Both the position numbers and the translations under genes were made by a program. From the NCBI RefSeq assembly GCF_001704415.2, contig NC_030823.1, positions 74,710,458 to 74,774,457 of the forward strand: 64,000 bases of DNA, written 5' to 3'. The notes below the pieces were generated by a model. The model was given only the letters and a program-made list of their open reading frames with translations. It was not told the origin of the DNA and ran no database searches. Source of the DNA: Capra hircus (lineage: Eukaryota; Chordata; Mammalia; Artiodactyla; Bovidae). Positions 59,940-64,000 of the stretch are shown piece by piece (positions within the stretch are counted from its first letter, which is position 1; each line of letters begins with the position of its first letter).

Positions 59940-61712
59940 CAGTTCAGTTCAGTCGCTCAGTCGTGTCCAACTCTTTGCAACCCGATGAACCACAGCACAC
60001 CAGGCCTCCCTGTCCATCACCAACTCGCAGAGTTCACCCAAACCCACATCCATCAAGTCAGTGATGCCATCCAGCCATCTTATCCTCTGTCGTCCCCTTC
60101 TCTTCCTGCCCCCAATCCCTTCCAGCATCAGAGTCTTTTCCAATGAGTCTACTCTTCGCATGAAGTGGCCAAAGTATTGGAGTTTCAGCCTCAGTATCAG
60201 TCCTTCCAATGAACACCCAGGACTGGTCTCCTTTAAGATGGTCTTGTTGGATCTCCTTGCAGTCCAAGGGACTCTCAAGAGTCTTCTCCAGCACCACAAT
60301 TCAAAAGCATCAATTCTTCGGCGCTCAGCTTTCTTCACAGTCCAACTCTCACATCCATACATGATCACTGGAAAAACCATAGCCTTGACTAGACGGACCT
60401 TTGTTGTCAAAGTAATGTCTCTGCTTTTGAATATGCTATCTAGGTTGGTCATAAGTTTCCTTCCAAGGAGTAAGCGTCTTTTAATTTCATGGCTGCAATC
60501 ACCATCTGCAGTGATTTTGGAGCCCCCCAAAATAAAGTCTGACACTGTTTCCACTGTTCCCCCATCTATTTCCCATGAAGTGATGGGACCAGATGCCATG
60601 ATCTTCTTTTCTGAATGTTGCTCTTTAAGCTAACTTTTTCACTCTCCTCTTTCACTTTCATCAAGAGGCTTTTCTGTTCCTCTTCACTTTCTGCCATGAG
60701 GGTGGTATCATCTGCATATCTGAGGTTATTGATATTTCTCCCAGCAATCTTGATTCCAGCTTGTGCTTCTTCCAGCCCAGCTTTTCTCATGAGGTACTCT
60801 GCATATAAGCTAAATAAGCAGGGTGACAATATACAGCCTTGACATATTCCTTTTCCTATTTGGAACCAGTCTGTTGTTCCACGTCCAGTTCTAACTGTTG
60901 CTTCCTGACCTGCATATGGGTTTCTCAAGAAGCAGGTCAGGTGGTCTGGTATTCCTATCTCTTTCAGAATTCTCCACAGTTTACTGTGATCCACTGTGCT
61001 TTGACATAGTCAAAAAGCAGAAATAGATGTTTTTCTGGAACTCTCTTGCTTTTTTGATGATCCAGCAAATGTTGGCAATTTGATCTCTGGTTCCTCTGCC
61101 TTATCTAAAACCAGCTTGAATATCGGGAAGTTCACAGTTCACGTATTGCTGAAGCCTGGCTTGGAGAATTTTAAGCATTACTTTACTAGCGTGTGAGATG
61201 AGTGCAATTGTTCAGTGGTTTGAGCACTCTTTGGCATTGCCTTTCTTTGGGATTGGAATGAAAACTGACCTTTTCCAGTCGTGTGGCCACTGCTGAGTTT
61301 TCCAAATTTGCTGGCATATTGAGTGCAGCACTTTCACAGTGTCATCTTTCAGGATTTGAAATAGCTCAACTGGAGTTATTCCATCATCTCCACTAGCTTT
61401 GTTTGTAGTGATGATTTCTAAGGCCCACTTGACTTCACATTCCAGGATGTCTGGCTCTAGGTGAGTGATCACACCATCGTGATTATCTGGGTCATGAAGA
61501 TCTGTTTTGTGTAGTTCTTCTGTGTGTTCTTGCCACCTCCTCTTAATATCTTCTGCTTCTGTTAGGTCCATACCATTTCTGTCCTTTCTCGAGCCCATCT
61601 TTGCATGAAATGTTCCCTTGGTATCTCTGCTTTTCTTGAAGAGATCTCTAATCTTTCCCATTCTGTTCTTTTCCTCTATTTCTTTGCACTGATCTCTGAG
61701 GAAGGCTATCTT
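59940..61712 (-). mobile_element. BovB LINE, 1.77 kb, 5'-truncated, with 8-bp TSD
   Basis: The longest BovB in the window. Antisense reading gives the endonuclease-RT linker (61,661-61,212), RT with YADDTT near 60,720, and a 216-codon C-terminal frame. ATTTGCTT at 59,932-59,939 and 61,713-61,720 is the target-site duplication. Frameshifts near 61,000-61,200 and 60,600 make it inactive. Confidence 0.94.
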
Positions 61713-61924
61713 ATTTGCTTACAAAGGTATAATTTATCAAATTGCTGTAAAGTCAGAATTAGCTTAAATGAAAAGGCTTCCTTATATCTAGAAAACAAAG
61801 ATTAAAGCCAATAGTATTTCAGACAAAAAGTCATAAATTTTTTTTGATCTTGATCTTTTGTTAACAGTTTGTGAAGCCAGCAGGTTTTTCATTAGGATTT
61901 ATTTGTTTGTTACCAAGTTCTTGC

Positions 61925-62123
61925 ATGTGTGAGTGCTAAGTGGTTTCAGTTGTGTCCAACTGTTGGCAACCCTATGGACTGTAGCCCGCTAGGCTCCTCT
62001 GTCCGTGGGATTCTCCAGGCAAAAATACTGGTGTGGGTTACCATGCCTTCCTCCAAGTGATCTCCCCGACCCAGGGATTGAAGCCGAGTCACTTGCATCT
62101 CCTGCGTCAGAGGCATCTCCTGC
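61925..62123 (-). mobile_element. Bov-tA SINE
   Basis: 'gtgagtgctaagtggtttcag' to 'gcgtcagaggcatctcctgcc', antisense. Confidence 0.8.
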
Positions 62124-62127
62124 CTCC

Positions 62128-62205
62128 GTGGACAGAGGAGCTTGGTGGTCTACAGTCCATGGGGTTGCAACAAGTTGGGCGCGACTGAGCAACTGAGTGC
62201 ACAGC
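62128..62205 (+). mobile_element. Bov SINE fragment, inverted relative to the previous one
   Basis: 'gtggacagaggagcttggtgg' to 'gcgcgactgagcaactgag', sense orientation. Confidence 0.75.
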
Positions 62206-62209
62206 ACAC

Positions 62210-64000
62210 AGTGTCCAGGAAAGAATCTGCAATCCAGAGCAGGTAACCAGCTGAAGATAACCAGCGCTGTTTGCACTCTATTTAATCAACTTTAAACCTC
62301 AGGTAACTGAGTGATGAAGTATTTTTTCTCAGTAGATTGCATCTATTCCCTAGATTCATAAGGGCAGTGACCCTGATGTTGATTCTGGTGTCTGGTATAC
62401 AATAGGCACTCGATGTTTGTACGTTAATATGGTACCTGTCCTTTCCACCAAAAAGAACCGCTGTCCTGAGTTCCAGAGTTGTGTTTCCAGATCCTACCAC
62501 ATATCCTCATCTTGGTTCTGAATAGGCACCTCACCTCAAACTGAGCATATTTTAAAACCATACTTATTATGTCTATCTACGCACCTTCATCTTCTCTTAT
62601 GTCCCTTTTATTGTGACATCTGGTTTATTGATGAAAAGTCTTCAGGACTTCTTACTGTCACTCCACTGTAGACTTTTTAACTTTGAAAACAAATATTGAC
62701 CTTTAAGATTTTATTTTCTTCACTTTGTTCCATTTCGCTTATTTTTGATACACTTTAAATACAGTATCTCGTAGGGAATCAGTGGGCTTTTCTAAACTCA
62801 AGGAGCCATATTTTTTTTCTCGTATTTGAAAAATATATACCATGAGTTCTCAGGAATTATATCCTCTCATTTTATTTTCTTCCTTCTTTCTCCTGAAGTA
62901 GAACTTTCAGCATCTCTTCAGTGTCCTTTCCTTGGGACCATCTCTTTATCTCACACTGCTCTATTACGGCTGAGTTCTTCAGGACCATCTGTTTAGCTGA
63001 GCATAGTATCATTCTACCATTTAAGCTGTGAGTTGAATTTTTTATTTCAATGACTATTTTTCAGTTTTAGAATTTATATTTGGTTCACTTTCTAATATGT
63101 CTAATAGTTTTTTTATGATGTCTTGTTTCTCGAAACTCATACCTTTTTTTTTCTCTAAAAGCTTTAAACAGACATTGTATAGAGTTATCTTAAAGTCTCT
63201 CCTGACAGCTCGCTCCCCTTTTCTTTGAGTCTCCTGAGTTGTGCATGTTCCCATTTGTCTTGTTGCTGTCTCTCATGGCAGCAGGCTTCTATTTGATCTG
63301 TGGTTTCATACTGTGAGGTCATCTTCAGTAGAGGCTGCCTTCCATGGCCCAGTGTGAACTCTGAGTTTCAGCTTTCCCTCATAATGGTTCCGATTCGGCT
63401 CTGCTCATGGTGCCGTTTTCCTATTTACAAACCAGTACTTCTCTCTTTCCCTTTTATTTTTAATAAGATTTTTGGCTTAAAACGTTGCGCCACATATTCA
63501 GTTTCAGCTGAGACCTCCCCCTGGTATAGGTTCACCCTTGGGGCAGGTCTGGGTTCTGTCTCTCACCAGGAGCTCTCTATCCACATTCAAGAGCAGGAGC
63601 CCTGCTGCCAGTTTGCATCCCATCGCCAGTGGTGGGGGGGTGGGGGTTGGAATCAGGCCCCGACATGAAGCCAAGAGATTTCTGTCCCAAATGGACATTC
63701 CCCTTTCTTTTTAGAGCTCACCTGTATATTTTTACAAAAGCTACTATTTGTCCAAATGCATATATTTCAGTGTGTTTGACTTGGAAGAGAGTGTTTGCTG
63801 CTTGTTTGGAAGCCTTGTTTACATTCTTCGTTTCTATGGGTGCATTACTATTATCCCAATGCCCAAGCTGGGAAACTTACAGCTTTTCTGGGGCCGTAGT
63901 CTCTAACACTAGCTCTTCAGATCTGTCTGGTTTAGTTCTTTATTTAATTCTTTAAATAAATCTGTCTGATTTTATTCTTTTTCTTTTATTTGCTCTCTCC
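62210..64000. other. Unassigned right end
   Basis: No coding exon recognised. 62,820-63,470 has wording ('tttcagttttagaatttatatttggttc') reminiscent of an old antisense LINE 5' region, not assigned. Confidence 0.45.

Noticed and set aside
60061..60633. 190-codon plus-strand frame
   Set aside because: Antisense of the BovB reverse transcriptase; the real (dead) coding strand is minus.
23000..64000. Search for CRB1 coding exons
   Set aside because: No plus-strand frame shows EGF-like cysteine spacing or laminin-G wording, so no CRB1 coding exon is called.
1..64000. CRISPR arrays, operons, bacterial mobile elements, tRNA or rRNA genes
   Set aside because: Direct repeats are dispersed SINEs. 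The tRNA-like boxes belong to SINE heads, and nothing prokaryotic is present.

Overview
The window is nuclear DNA from a ruminant (bovid) mammal. It is full of repeats found only in ruminants: RTE-clade BovB LINEs and Bov-tA, Bov-A2 and CHR-type tRNA-derived SINEs. It carries one recognisable protein-coding gene, split into mammalian-style exons with GT/AG junctions, and a GC-rich CpG-island promoter. Nothing in it looks prokaryotic; nearly all long reading frames are retrotransposon fragments or chance frames.

Left third (about 1-22,230, minus strand): the 5' two-thirds of ZBTB41, a BTB/POZ plus C2H2 zinc-finger nuclear protein. A non-coding first exon lies in the CpG island at about 22.2 kb. 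A large exon 2 (20,269-21,508) holds the start codon, the BTB domain, an acidic region, zinc finger 1 and half of finger 2. Five short zinc-finger exons follow at 10,609-10,816, 9,850-9,919, 6,881-7,028, 4,344-4,473 and 961-1,056. All splice phases agree and give a continuous frame of about 592 codons, which then runs off the left edge. The intron after exon 3 has a GC-AG boundary. The 5' UTR has two upstream AUGs, and the second uORF overlaps the true start.

Promoter (about 21.6-22.9 kb): a CpG island with ETS, GC-box, CRE-like and NRF1-like motifs and a short GCC repeat. Its right half could drive a divergent plus-strand transcript. CRB1 is the known neighbour on that side in other mammals, but no CRB1 coding exon was found here.

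Right two-thirds (about 23-64 kb): no protein-coding exon that I can support. It is a mosaic of young SINEs and BovB copies, several with perfect target-site duplications, nested in older L1, HAL1-like, L2, MIR and MaLR LTR remnants. Items of note are an 80-bp mariner inverted-repeat element (55,462-55,541) that matches the arms of the ruminant miR-2284/2285 family as I remember them, two BovB fold-back inverted pairs, a 5'-inverted L1, and a roughly 120-bp duplication flanking a SINE. I found no new multi-gene system. The best leads are the candidate microRNA hairpin, the GC-AG intron and the overlapping uORF of ZBTB41.
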